DNA of 64,000 nt from Ruminiclostridium cellobioparum subsp. termitidis CT1112 (lineage in GTDB: Bacteria; Bacillota; Clostridia; Acetivibrionales; DSM-1351). The stretch covers positions 124,001-188,000 of the forward strand of contig NZ_AORV01000033.1 of the NCBI RefSeq assembly GCF_000350485.1, written 5' to 3'. Shown here in pieces: positions 8,770-16,300 of this stretch (position 1 is the first letter of the stretch; every line of letters starts with the position of its first letter). The position numbers and the translations under genes were made by a program. The notes below the pieces were generated by a model, which saw nothing but the letters and a program-made list of their open reading frames with translations, did not search any database and was not told the origin of the DNA.

Positions 8770-9570
8770 TTACTTGCTTGTTATATTCCATTTCAAAACC
8801 AGCCTTTCAACCGCCCTGAGCAGTATATCCAGCAGCAGTCCCACTATTCCTATTGAAATAACTCCTGCCAGCATCACATCAGGCTGGGATAACTGTCCCG
8901 CATACGATATAAGATAACCTATGCCTGAGGAAGCAGCTATCAGCTCGGCGCCCACAACACTCATCCAGGCTATTCCCAGACCTATGCGTATTCCTGTAAA
9001 TATGGCAGGAAGAGCAGATGGAAAAATAACTCTAAGCAGGATCCTGACAGGACTTTTTTCTAAAGAATATGCCACCTCGAGATATTTTTTGTCGGTGCTT
9101 TGGATACCGTAAACAGTATTAAGCATTACAGGAAAAAATGTACCGAAAGCTATCACCGTTACTTTGGACGATTCGTCAATCCCCATCCAGAGAATTAATA
9201 TGGGAACCCATGCAATTATTGGAATGGGTCTGATTATTCCAAAAACCAGAGTCATGGCACTTTCAAATTTTCTTATGAGACCCATAAGTGTTCCTGCTAT
9301 TATGCCCAGTATGCATCCCAGCAGATATCCTTTTATTACCCGGAGCAGGCTAACGCTCAAATGCTGAAACAATTCTCCGCTCTGTGCCATGGCAGCCAGT
9401 GTTCCGCCTATGGTAAAAGGTGAAGGCAACACCGAAGCATTGATTTTACCGTTTTCACTGGCTATTTGCCAGGCTGCCACTATCAGGACAGGCGTCAGAA
9501 ACATCAGTAAAATATTCAGGCGTTTATCAAAACGGCTTATTTTAGTGTTCATTTTGAAACTCATATACAT
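8770..9570 (-). CDS. ABC transporter permease, nitrate/sulfonate/taurine family
   Basis: This is a six-helix permease of the SsuC/TauC type, with the EAA-like loop containing YSLEKSPVRILLRVIFPSAL and a conserved GIRIGLGIAW segment. It is paralogous to the permease at 2310-3206. Two close ATG codons (9568-9570 and 9562-9564) follow an AGGGG ribosome binding site; either may be used, and the upstream ATG at 9612 has no such site. It is the middle gene of the second importer in operon C. Confidence 0.9.
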   Translation of the reverse strand: MYMSFKMNTKISRFDKRLNILLMFLTPVLIVAAWQIASENGKINASVLPSPFTIGGTLAAMAQSGELFQHLSVSLLRVIKGYLLGCILGIIAGTLMGLIRKFESAMTLVFGIIRPIPIIAWVPILILWMGIDESSKVTVIAFGTFFPVMLNTVYGIQSTDKKYLEVAYSLEKSPVRILLRVIFPSALPAIFTGIRIGLGIAWMSVVGAELIAASSGIGYLISYAGQLSQPDVMLAGVISIGIVGLLLDILLRAVERLVLKWNITSK

Positions 9571-9690
9571 TTCACCCCTTAAATAGCGCAGGCAGGATGA
9601 ATACACATTCACCCTGCTCAGGCGGTATTTCTATAGATTTATTTACGTCTGAAACCAATGTAGTGATTTTTTTGAGGAATCACTTAAAGC

Positions 9691-10797
9691 CTAATTCTGA
9701 ATACCTGCCAATTTTAAATATTGAGTATCAATAAGTGCGTCCACGTCCACATCTTTCTTGATAATCTGATATTTTCTCAAGAATTCCTGGGATTTCTTTA
9801 TTGAATCAATATCTTCGGAATTTAAGCCTATATCATCCACAACCACTTTTGAAAACATGGGTGCTAAAACGCTCGGGTCAACACCGGCATCGGTGCCGAC
9901 TATCTTAAGTGCCTCCTCCTGATTTTGTGCAACCCATTTTCCAGCTTTGTCAAGCACCTTCAGAATTCTGGCAGTTACATCAGGATGCTGCTGCAAAAAC
10001 GGGTTATTTGCAATAATGACATCAACTTCCTTTTTATAACCCACGCCGTCAGCCAGTTTATCTGTAACTCCCTTTGCAAGAGTCATGCTGGCATAGGGTT
10101 CCCAGGTAACCGCCGCATCAACATTTCCCGACACCAGACTTGAGACTATGTCGCCGGGCATCAGATTTACCTGCTGAATGTCTGCCGGCTTAAGACCTGC
10201 TGATTCCAGATATATGTACAGCAACTGATGGCAGGTTGAACCTATAGTAACACCAACCTTTTTGCCTTTTAGCTCTGCTATGGTTTTTATTCCAGAATTT
10301 TTGGTTACAAGCAGGCTGTTAACCTGATCGGAACTGATATATTTTCCCACTATTTTAATATCTACATTATTTGCCCTTGCCGAAAGCGCAGGTATGTCGC
10401 CTGTTTGACCGAAATCCAGTTCTCCAGCTGTAAGAGAGGTGATCAGCGCAGGTCCTGACTGGAATTTGCTGAATTGAAAAGTAATATTGTCCTTTTCAAA
10501 TTCCTCTTTAAAGAAACCTTTTTTATCTGCTATTACAACTTGCGAATGTCCCGGCTGATAACCGTATTTAACAACTATATTTTTATCTGCAGAGGTTTCC
10601 TGTTCAGTGCTCTGTGCAGAGGTGCCGGCAGCCTGAGACTGTGATGTACCTGCCGGAGCCGTTGAAACGGCAGAGCTTTGTGTCGATGCTGCAGACTTTG
10701 TATCACCGGAGGTATTACCGCATCCCGCTGTTGTTGTAATGAGCAGTAAAGATAAAGATGTTGATAATATTCTTTTTATAATTTTATTTTTTAGCAT
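9691..10797 (-). CDS. Aliphatic-sulfonate-type ABC substrate-binding lipoprotein
   Basis: This 368-residue protein has a lipoprotein signal (lipobox TAGC, Cys26), then a Ser/Thr/Ala/Gln-rich linker of about 45 residues. The mature domain is typical of SsuA, starting VVKYGYQPGHSQVVIADKKG and containing DFGQTGDIPAL and the AVTWEPYAS motif. This is the clearest evidence in the window for a sulfonate/taurine-type ligand. It is preceded by a good ribosome binding site (GAGGAGG). It sits in operon C between the flavin-reductase-like gene and the permease. Confidence 0.92.
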   Translation of the reverse strand: MLKNKIIKRILSTSLSLLLITTTAGCGNTSGDTKSAASTQSSAVSTAPAGTSQSQAAGTSAQSTEQETSADKNIVVKYGYQPGHSQVVIADKKGFFKEEFEKDNITFQFSKFQSGPALITSLTAGELDFGQTGDIPALSARANNVDIKIVGKYISSDQVNSLLVTKNSGIKTIAELKGKKVGVTIGSTCHQLLYIYLESAGLKPADIQQVNLMPGDIVSSLVSGNVDAAVTWEPYASMTLAKGVTDKLADGVGYKKEVDVIIANNPFLQQHPDVTARILKVLDKAGKWVAQNQEEALKIVGTDAGVDPSVLAPMFSKVVVDDIGLNSEDIDSIKKSQEFLRKYQIIKKDVDVDALIDTQYLKLAGIQN

Positions 10798-10832
10798 GGA
10801 AATGCCTCCTCTTTATTTTTGGGTTTTTAATT

Positions 10833-11297
10833 TTATTTTGCCAATCTATCCAGGTGCAGTAAAAGAGGATGGTTTTTTTCCTCTTCCGCTTTTCTTATCT
10901 TATAGGTCTCTTCCCGTATTTCCTCGGGTTCTATTACCCATACCGCAGCCAGATCGGCATCCGGAATCCTCTGGCTGATTATTTTGTAATAGTGTTCAAA
11001 AACAGGGCCGGTTATATGGCACTTGACCGGAATGCCCTTTATTTGTATACTTCTGCCATCTTCTGATTTTACAGATACCGCAACCTTTTTCTTAAACCAG
11101 ATACTGTTTACAAGATTGCTGTTGGTTCTGGAGGATTCCAGGAGCTCAAGAAAAACAAGATTTCCATCCCGGTCAACATTGAGGGAGCCTTTAAAAACTA
11201 CATGCGGCACACCGTCTTTATCAGTGGTAGCAAGCACCTTGACGGCTTTGTCCTCTTCCACCAGCTCAATGATATCTTTTTCAAGTCGTATAGCCAT
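10833..11297 (-). CDS. Pyridoxamine-5'-phosphate-oxidase-fold (flavin-binding) protein
   Basis: This 154-residue single-domain protein resembles the FMN-binding split-barrel family. The first strand pair includes AVKVLATTDKDGVPHVVF, followed by a conserved Ser/Arg/Thr/Asn stretch near residue 57 and a VAVSVKS strand. Members bind FMN or F420 and act as small reductases. Position between a radical SAM gene and a sulfonate-type binding protein suggests a redox role in the same pathway, for example electron supply. It is too short for true PdxH and lacks its C-terminal region, so vitamin B6 oxidation is unlikely. Confidence 0.75.
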   Translation of the reverse strand: MAIRLEKDIIELVEEDKAVKVLATTDKDGVPHVVFKGSLNVDRDGNLVFLELLESSRTNSNLVNSIWFKKKVAVSVKSEDGRSIQIKGIPVKCHITGPVFEHYYKIISQRIPDADLAAVWVIEPEEIREETYKIRKAEEEKNHPLLLHLDRLAK

Positions 11298-11312
11298 ATT
11301 TTTTTCTCCTCT

Positions 11313-12572
11313 CTACAGTACCCGGTCCAGATCCGAGTCAGGATGGTTTCCGCAGCGTCTGTAATTATCCATATCGATTGAAAGGTCATACTTTTTTCGG
11401 AGTTCATAAAGCCCCTTGCTTAACCTGACATAATACTCAAGGGAAGGATTGTTCTGATTCTGGAACACTGACCCAGGATATGGAACCCATACACAATGCA
11501 CCGTACTTACACCATGCTGAGCGAAGTCTTCAGCCTCTTCCAGCGTAGCCTTCAGAGCATCCTCCTCTGTGGTGAAGCCTCCGGGCTGCGCTGTTTCAAC
11601 CCCGCCTACGATTCCGGTATTTACAAAGCCTCTCCCGAATATATCCACCGCTGCAAATATGCGGCGCTTCCATTCCTTGTAGCCAACAAGCTTGCTTTTA
11701 CCGGGACAGACCGAGGCAAAAAGCTTTTCATTCAATACTTCCATATCGGAGGTGAAGGACATTACCCCCGTATTTTCATATACCCTTGCCAGCTGCTTTT
11801 CAGAAAACGCTGAAGCTATTATCTGGCTTGGAAACCTTTTGGTTTTGAAATTCCTGCCCACGGCCTGGAGAATTTCGATATACATTTCCACCTCATCGTC
11901 AAAAATCTCCTCACCGCTCAAAATCGAGCCTGCCGTCATTTTTATGTTTGTGAACCTTCCAGGCTGTTTTAATGCTTCACGGACTGTTTCATAAACATCC
12001 TCCGCATCCAGCCTGGCAGGCTTGTTAAATTCACGTTTGCTCCTGTTGAAATTAGCCCCCATGTTACAGAATCTGCAGCCGTCTCCCTTATCCCAGAAAT
12101 GGCAATAGCTGTAGGGGTCAATATCCAGCCTTTGAGGCCTTGCGGTGGCTATCTGCCACATTGGCTTTCCCGAGGAGGTGAGTTTATCCTGAAAATCAGG
12201 CTTATACCAATATTCAACCTCTTCAACAAGCTCTCCATTATCGGTGAGATACAATTTTCCGTCAATTTTATCCACTACATAGGGAGCATTTCTCAAGGTA
12301 GGAACAGGCCCTGTAAGTATGGAAAGGCCGTCCCTCAGTATCAAGGATACCGGCATATAGTCATGTTTTTCACCTACCGAAGCAAAAATCCCTCTTGCCT
12401 GGACCTGATGAATGTTCTTATCGGCAGCTTCCAATGCCCTTTCACTGTATACCACCGTTCTTCGCTGAACATCTGCTTTAATTATTGCGTATGGAGATAT
12501 ATCGCTGTATTTTTCAATTACCTCCTTCAGAGTCAGTTCAGTTTGCTTTTTATTCAATAATTCAACTGCCAT
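11313..12572 (-). CDS. Radical SAM protein with Cx8Cx2C cluster motif (second paralogue)
   Basis: This 419-residue protein has its proposed cluster ligands at Cys157, Cys166 and Cys169 (CHFWDKGDGCRFC), the same Cx8Cx2C spacing as the protein at 1073-2272. Both carry a CPGK motif, a glycine-rich IVGGVE-like segment and a C-terminal PGS motif, so the family resemblance covers the whole length. The N-terminal 150 residues form an extra domain that reads like a substrate-handling domain. AAGGAGAT lies 9-10 bases before the ATG. It follows metK in operon C by 70 bases. Co-expression with SAM synthetase makes sense for an enzyme that consumes SAM. The reaction is not known to me. Confidence 0.8.
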   Translation of the reverse strand: MAVELLNKKQTELTLKEVIEKYSDISPYAIIKADVQRRTVVYSERALEAADKNIHQVQARGIFASVGEKHDYMPVSLILRDGLSILTGPVPTLRNAPYVVDKIDGKLYLTDNGELVEEVEYWYKPDFQDKLTSSGKPMWQIATARPQRLDIDPYSYCHFWDKGDGCRFCNMGANFNRSKREFNKPARLDAEDVYETVREALKQPGRFTNIKMTAGSILSGEEIFDDEVEMYIEILQAVGRNFKTKRFPSQIIASAFSEKQLARVYENTGVMSFTSDMEVLNEKLFASVCPGKSKLVGYKEWKRRIFAAVDIFGRGFVNTGIVGGVETAQPGGFTTEEDALKATLEEAEDFAQHGVSTVHCVWVPYPGSVFQNQNNPSLEYYVRLSKGLYELRKKYDLSIDMDNYRRCGNHPDSDLDRVL

Positions 12573-12642
12573 TGGATACCGATCTCCTTTTAGTCCGATT
12601 TAAAAAACCTATACAGCTATTTAATAAAATTTTAATCTTGTT

Positions 12643-13821
12643 TTAGAGATGCTTTTTAATAGCCGCAACCCTGTCAAGCCTTTCCCAGGGCAGATCAATA
12701 TCCGGCCTGCCAAAGTGGCCATATGCTGCGGTTTGTTTGTATATGGGTTTTCTTAAGTCCAGCGAGTCAATTATTGCGGCCGGTCTCAAGTCAAATTCCC
12801 TGCTGATGATATCAACAATTTTTTCATCCGGGATCTTCCCTGTGCCAAAGGTATCAACCGAGATGGAAACAGGTTTGGCAACACCTATTGCATATGCAAC
12901 TTCAATTTCCAGCTTGTCTGCAACCCCGGCAGCTACAAGATTTTTTGCAACCCATCTGACCGCATAGGCCGCCGATCTGTCAACCTTTGTAGGATCCTTG
13001 CCGGAAAAAGCTCCGCCCCCGTGTCTTCCAACTCCGCCATATGTATCAACAATTATTTTCCTGCCTGTAAGGCCGGCATCTCCCTGAGGACCTCCAATCA
13101 CAAATCTGCCGGTGGGATTAACGAAATATTTGGTGTTTTCATCAAGCAAATCAGCAGGAATTACTTCTTTGATTACATACTTTATAATATCTTCTCTGAT
13201 TTGCTGCAATGCCGCCTCTTCACTGTGCTGTGTGGAGATGACAACTGTATCTATTCTTTTAGCATTGCCGGCATCATCAAATTCCACAGTCACCTGGGAT
13301 TTTCCGTCAGGTCTCAGATATGTGAGAGTTCCGTTCTTTCTTACTTCTGTAAGCCTTCTGGTCAGGCGGTGTGCAAATGAAATTGTAATGGGGAGATATT
13401 CCGGGGTTTCATTTGTTGCATAACCGAACATCATTCCCTGATCTCCCGCACCTGTTCCAAAGTCCTCCTTCGAATCACCCGTCTTTGACTCATATGCCCT
13501 GTCTACACCCAGTGCGATATCCGCAGACTGTTCATCTATTGAGGTCAGAACAGCGATGGAATCGGCCTCAAAGCCATCGGCATTTTTTGTATAACCGATT
13601 TCTCTGATTGTATTTCTTATGATTTTGGGAATGTCAATATACGCCTTGGTGGATATCTCACCTACCACTAAAGCCAGACCGGTTGCTACTGTTGTTTCAG
13701 CGGCAACTCTTGAATAAGGATCCTGTTCGATTAATGCATCGAGTATTGCATCTGATATCTGATCGCATATTTTATCCGGATGTCCTTCCGTTACTGATTC
13801 TGATGTAAATAATCTAGCCAT
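12643..13821 (-). CDS. metK: S-adenosylmethionine synthetase (methionine adenosyltransferase)
   Basis: This is a 392-residue cytoplasmic enzyme of standard length that makes SAM from methionine and ATP. Family signatures are [20 protein letters not shown] at the N-terminus, [12 protein letters not shown] and the P-loop-like [19 protein letters not shown]. The start is set at the ATG 13819-13821 because AAGGAG lies about 8 bases upstream; an upstream ATG at 13881 lacks a site and the family begins at MARLF. Unusually, it heads an operon containing a radical SAM protein and a sulfonate-type importer, and its promoter carries operator copy C. That suggests it may serve this pathway specifically, possibly in addition to a housekeeping copy elsewhere. 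Confidence 0.97.
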   Translation of the reverse strand: MARLFTSESVTEGHPDKICDQISDAILDALIEQDPYSRVAAETTVATGLALVVGEISTKAYIDIPKIIRNTIREIGYTKNADGFEADSIAVLTSIDEQSADIALGVDRAYESKTGDSKEDFGTGAGDQGMMFGYATNETPEYLPITISFAHRLTRRLTEVRKNGTLTYLRPDGKSQVTVEFDDAGNAKRIDTVVISTQHSEEAALQQIREDIIKYVIKEVIPADLLDENTKYFVNPTGRFVIGGPQGDAGLTGRKIIVDTYGGVGRHGGGAFSGKDPTKVDRSAAYAVRWVAKNLVAAGVADKLEIEVAYAIGVAKPVSISVDTFGTGKIPDEKIVDIISREFDLRPAAIIDSLDLRKPIYKQTAAYGHFGRPDIDLPWERLDRVAAIKKHL

Positions 13822-14061
13822 AAATACTTCTCCTTTTATATTAATTTTTATTAATAAGGCAGAATCAATTTCTCTGATCAATTCCGTCTTTGCTGCAGCT
13901 CCACTCCAAATGCTCTGCCGATCACCTTGCTCTCATGCTGCAATTAAATATATACTATTCCGATATGTTTATTTTAATATTATGCATTTTTCATTACAAT
14001 GGAGTAAATTTTGATAAATAGTAGACTAAATTTAGATTTATTCCTTCTATTTCGGCAGCTT
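13822..14061 (-). promoter_or_regulatory. Promoter and leader of the metK operon (operon C)
   Basis: The minus-strand promoter is -35 TTGTAA (13994-13999), a 17-base spacer, and -10 TAAAAT (13971-13976), with operator copy C directly upstream. The leader of ~145 bases contains a GC-richer stretch around 13885-13940 with TGCTCT repeats. I looked for an S-box (SAM-I) pattern and did not find one. Confidence 0.8.
14002..14036 (-). promoter_or_regulatory. Operator copy C: two 13-bp direct repeats, 22-bp period
   Basis: The plus-strand repeats are GAGTAAATTTTGA (14002-14014) and GACTAAATTTAGA (14024-14036). The second contains the perfect palindrome CTAAATTTAG. The gap to the -35 box is 2 bases. 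Confidence 0.85.
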
Positions 14062-14274
14062 TTATGGGCAGTTCCCTCCGCCCATGTAGTATAGGAATTC
14101 AATTATATCTCCTTCTTTTATAATGAATCCATCGTATTCATTTTTCTGAACTATGGTGTCATTGACCTGAACTGTCACATATTCCTGCATTTCAACATAT
14201 CCCTGATTAAGCAGTCCGGTAATGTTTACTTCCCTTTCAAGCTCAGTTTCCTTTCCATTTACAGTAATCAACAT
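14062..14274 (-). CDS. ThiS/MoaD-like sulfur carrier protein with C-terminal extension
   Basis: This 70-residue beta-grasp protein has a ThiS-like pattern: MLITVNGKETELE at the start, the central VTVQVNDTIVQ strand and the late IIKEGDIIEFLYYMGGG. ThiS and MoaD proteins end in a bare Gly-Gly that is adenylylated and converted to a thiocarboxylate. Here three more residues, Asn-Cys-Pro, follow the glycines, so the tail must be removed before activation. A JAMM peptidase that could do this is encoded at 15078-15491. Precedents are CysO with Mec+ in Mycobacterium and HcyS with HcyD in Wolinella. No ThiF/MoeB activator is in the window. The gene follows the receiver gene in an operon under promoter D. 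AAGGAG precedes its ATG. Confidence 0.85.
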   Translation of the reverse strand: MLITVNGKETELEREVNITGLLNQGYVEMQEYVTVQVNDTIVQKNEYDGFIIKEGDIIEFLYYMGGGNCP

Positions 14275-14394
14275 AATACAACTCTCCTTTTTAAAATTTT
14301 AACCGCATACGTTTAAACATGATCTGCCTTTTCCAATAAATCTCATTAACTTATCTCCCAATTATCATCTATGAGTTGCATCACCTGGCCGACA

Positions 14395-14769
14395 TTATAT
14401 AGTACGGTTCACTATATTTTTAACAAGAATGGCAAGCTGATGAAGATTTTCCTTCAGCAGATACGCACAACAGCTGTTTTTCATGGCAAATTTTATGCTT
14501 TCAGGCGATACATCTTCAGAAACTATTATGAATGGCGTTTTCGGTGCCAGTTCGTTCCTGGTAAACAGGGCCTGGATTGCATTAAAGTGGGGTGTTGAAT
14601 TATCGGACAAAATAATATCATAACTGCTAAAGCTTAAAGCCTGTCTCATGGCATCCTCACTGCACACATACAGACTCTCCACCTCAAATCCGCCTCTTTT
14701 GAGCTCAAGGACATTTAAATCGGCAATATATTTAAACTCTTCAATTATTAAAACTTTTATTTTCTGCAT
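14395..14769 (-). CDS. Stand-alone response-regulator receiver domain protein
   Basis: This 124-residue CheY-like receiver has no output domain. The phosphoacceptor is Asp56 (IILSDNSTP), with the conserved Ser84 and Lys106 (YLLKEN). The acidic metal-binding pair, normally Asp-Asp, is Glu10-Glu11, so magnesium binding or phosphorylation kinetics may differ. It could act as a phosphate sink or relay for the soluble kinase at 15488-16267. It is the first gene downstream of operator copy D on the minus strand. Confidence 0.85.
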   Translation of the reverse strand: MQKIKVLIIEEFKYIADLNVLELKRGGFEVESLYVCSEDAMRQALSFSSYDIILSDNSTPHFNAIQALFTRNELAPKTPFIIVSEDVSPESIKFAMKNSCCAYLLKENLHQLAILVKNIVNRTI

Positions 14770-15077
14770 ATAAACCCCTCATCCCGCTGCTATGCAGCGA
14801 CAGAAATATTATGAAAAGCCGCATTGCAGATAATTCTTCATTTATAAATTATAGTTTTTCTGGTTTTGACTGGCAACAAGACTAAATTTAGAATTTAAGT
14901 GGTTTATATTTAGGTATTCTTTTTTGAAATTGACTTTAAAAAGTAATGTGCTAGTATACTTATTAAACAAATATTTTTAGTAGGTATTGCAATTGACAAA
15001 TAATACTTAAAATTATATATTATACATATATTTATAGTATGTTATTTAGGGATAAATAAGTTTTTTGGAGGTTAGCT
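14770..15077. promoter_or_regulatory. Divergent promoter region with operator D
   Basis: The minus-strand promoter for the receiver and ThiS-like genes is -35 TTGCCA (14871-14876), a 17-base spacer, and a perfect -10 TATAAT (14848-14853). Two candidate plus-strand promoters face the JAMM operon. One is TTGACT (14930-14935) with an extended -10 TGCTAGTAT ending near 14957. The other is TTGACA (14993-14998), a 17-base spacer, and TATATT (15016-15021). Operator D sits between the two directions and could serve both. Confidence 0.75.
14880..14914 (-). promoter_or_regulatory. Operator copy D: two 13-bp direct repeats, 22-bp period
   Basis: The plus-strand repeats are GACTAAATTTAGA (14880-14892) and GTTTATATTTAGG (14902-14914). 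The gap to the minus-strand -35 box is 3 bases. It lies 15 bases upstream of the nearest plus-strand -35 candidate. Confidence 0.85.
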
Positions 15078-15491
15078 ATGTTTATATTGGAAAGACGGCA
15101 TTTCAATGATATACTCAACCATTCGATTAATGGCTTGCCAAATGAAAGCTGTGGTCTTTTGGGCGGAATTATTGACGGAGATAAAAAAATTGTTCAAAAA
15201 GTTTATCCCTTAAAAAATATTGATCAGAGCCCCGAACATTTTTCCATGGATACTCAGGAACAATTTAAAGTAATATCTGATATACGCAAAAACCGGTGGC
15301 AGCTTTTAGCAAATTTTCACAGCCATCCTTCTTCTCCTGCAAGACCTTCCGAAGAGGATATACGATTGGCTTTTGATCCTGGTATCAGTTATTTGATTTT
15401 ATCTCTCGAAAACTGTAAAAGTCCTGTTTTAAAAAGTTTTATAATAGCGGATAAAAACGTGAACCTTGAAGAATTAATCGTTTTGGAGTGA
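15078..15491 (+). CDS. JAMM/Mov34-type zinc metallopeptidase
   Basis: This 137-residue protein has the complete JAMM motif: upstream Glu23, then His81-x-His83-x7-Ser91-x2-Asp94 (HSHPSSPARPSEED), which binds zinc. Bacterial members cleave C-terminal extensions from sulfur carrier proteins to expose Gly-Gly. The adjacent divergent gene encodes just such a carrier with a Gly-Gly-Gly-Asn-Cys-Pro end, making it the obvious substrate. GGAGG lies 6 bases before the start. The stop codon overlaps the next gene by 4 bases, so it is translationally coupled to the kinase. Confidence 0.92.
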   Translation: MFILERRHFNDILNHSINGLPNESCGLLGGIIDGDKKIVQKVYPLKNIDQSPEHFSMDTQEQFKVISDIRKNRWQLLANFHSHPSSPARPSEEDIRLAFDPGISYLILSLENCKSPVLKSFIIADKNVNLEELIVLE

Positions 15492-16267
15492 TTTCTATAA
15501 ATAACAAAGATAATTCTGATATAAAAAATTTAAATAATTTAGACTTTCAGGAAATAGCAAGCAGGCTTCAGATTTCAAATAATGAGCTGCACGCCTTTAA
15601 TTATACCATATCTCATGAAATTAAGGCTCCGGTCCGGGCGATAGACGGTTATGCCAGAATTTTTATCGAGGATTACAAAAATACCGTTGCCCAAGAAGGT
15701 ATTGAGCTTATTCAGAACATCAGAGGTATATGCAGTGATACCCTGATTTTGATAAACAAGCTTTTGGAGTATACCAGGTTTACTGATTTTGAGCCCATCC
15801 TGGAGGCATTGGATCTGAAGGAAATGGTTAAGGCTGTTTTCGATGAGCTTGTAATCGGTTATTCAAAAAATCAGAAAATGATTTTAAGGTTTGAAGATGA
15901 TATTCCTTTTATTTTGGCAGACAAAGTGCTGATGAAACAGGTAATTACAAATATAATTTCAAATTCCTTAAAGTTTACCAGAAATGTGGATATTGGAATC
16001 ATTACCGTAGGCTATCTGCTTGTCAATAATGAAAACCGATTTTACATAAGGGATAACGGTGTCGGTTTCGATATGAAGTTTTCAGAGAATCTTTTCGGTA
16101 TGTTTCAGCGTATGCATTCCATAAATGATTTTGAAGGCAGCGGTGTAGGCCTTGCAATTGTAAAAAAAATAATAGAAAAATCCGGAGGCAGAGTCTGGAT
16201 AACAGGTGAGGTTGGAATAGGCGCCTGTGTTTACTTTACTATCAGCCAGGAAAATATATTGAAATAA
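15488..16267 (+). CDS. Soluble sensor histidine kinase lacking a sensor domain
   Basis: This 259-residue kinase has HisKA and HATPase_c domains only. The phosphoacceptor is His43 in YTISHEIKAPVRA, followed by the N box NIISNSLKFT, G1 DNGVGFD and G2 GSGVGLAIVKK. There is no membrane segment and at most 35 residues before the dimerisation helix, so any signal must come from a partner or from inside the cell. The start is taken as the GTG overlapping the JAMM stop codon; its ribosome binding site overlaps the start, so translation probably relies on coupling. The cognate regulator is likely the next gene. Confidence 0.88.
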   Translation: MISINNKDNSDIKNLNNLDFQEIASRLQISNNELHAFNYTISHEIKAPVRAIDGYARIFIEDYKNTVAQEGIELIQNIRGICSDTLILINKLLEYTRFTDFEPILEALDLKEMVKAVFDELVIGYSKNQKMILRFEDDIPFILADKVLMKQVITNIISNSLKFTRNVDIGIITVGYLLVNNENRFYIRDNGVGFDMKFSENLFGMFQRMHSINDFEGSGVGLAIVKKIIEKSGGRVWITGEVGIGACVYFTISQENILK

Positions 16268-16300
16268 CTGCGGGCATTATAGAACTGAGGTGAATCAAAA

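Noticed and set aside
13822-14061. SAM (S-box) riboswitch before metK
   Set aside because: The leader lacks the conserved S-box core helices and a terminator. The operator/promoter arrangement explains control better.
191-14914. CymR-type sulfur-repressor boxes at the four promoters
   Set aside because: The repeats do not resemble the CymR palindrome and lie upstream of -35, as activator sites do.
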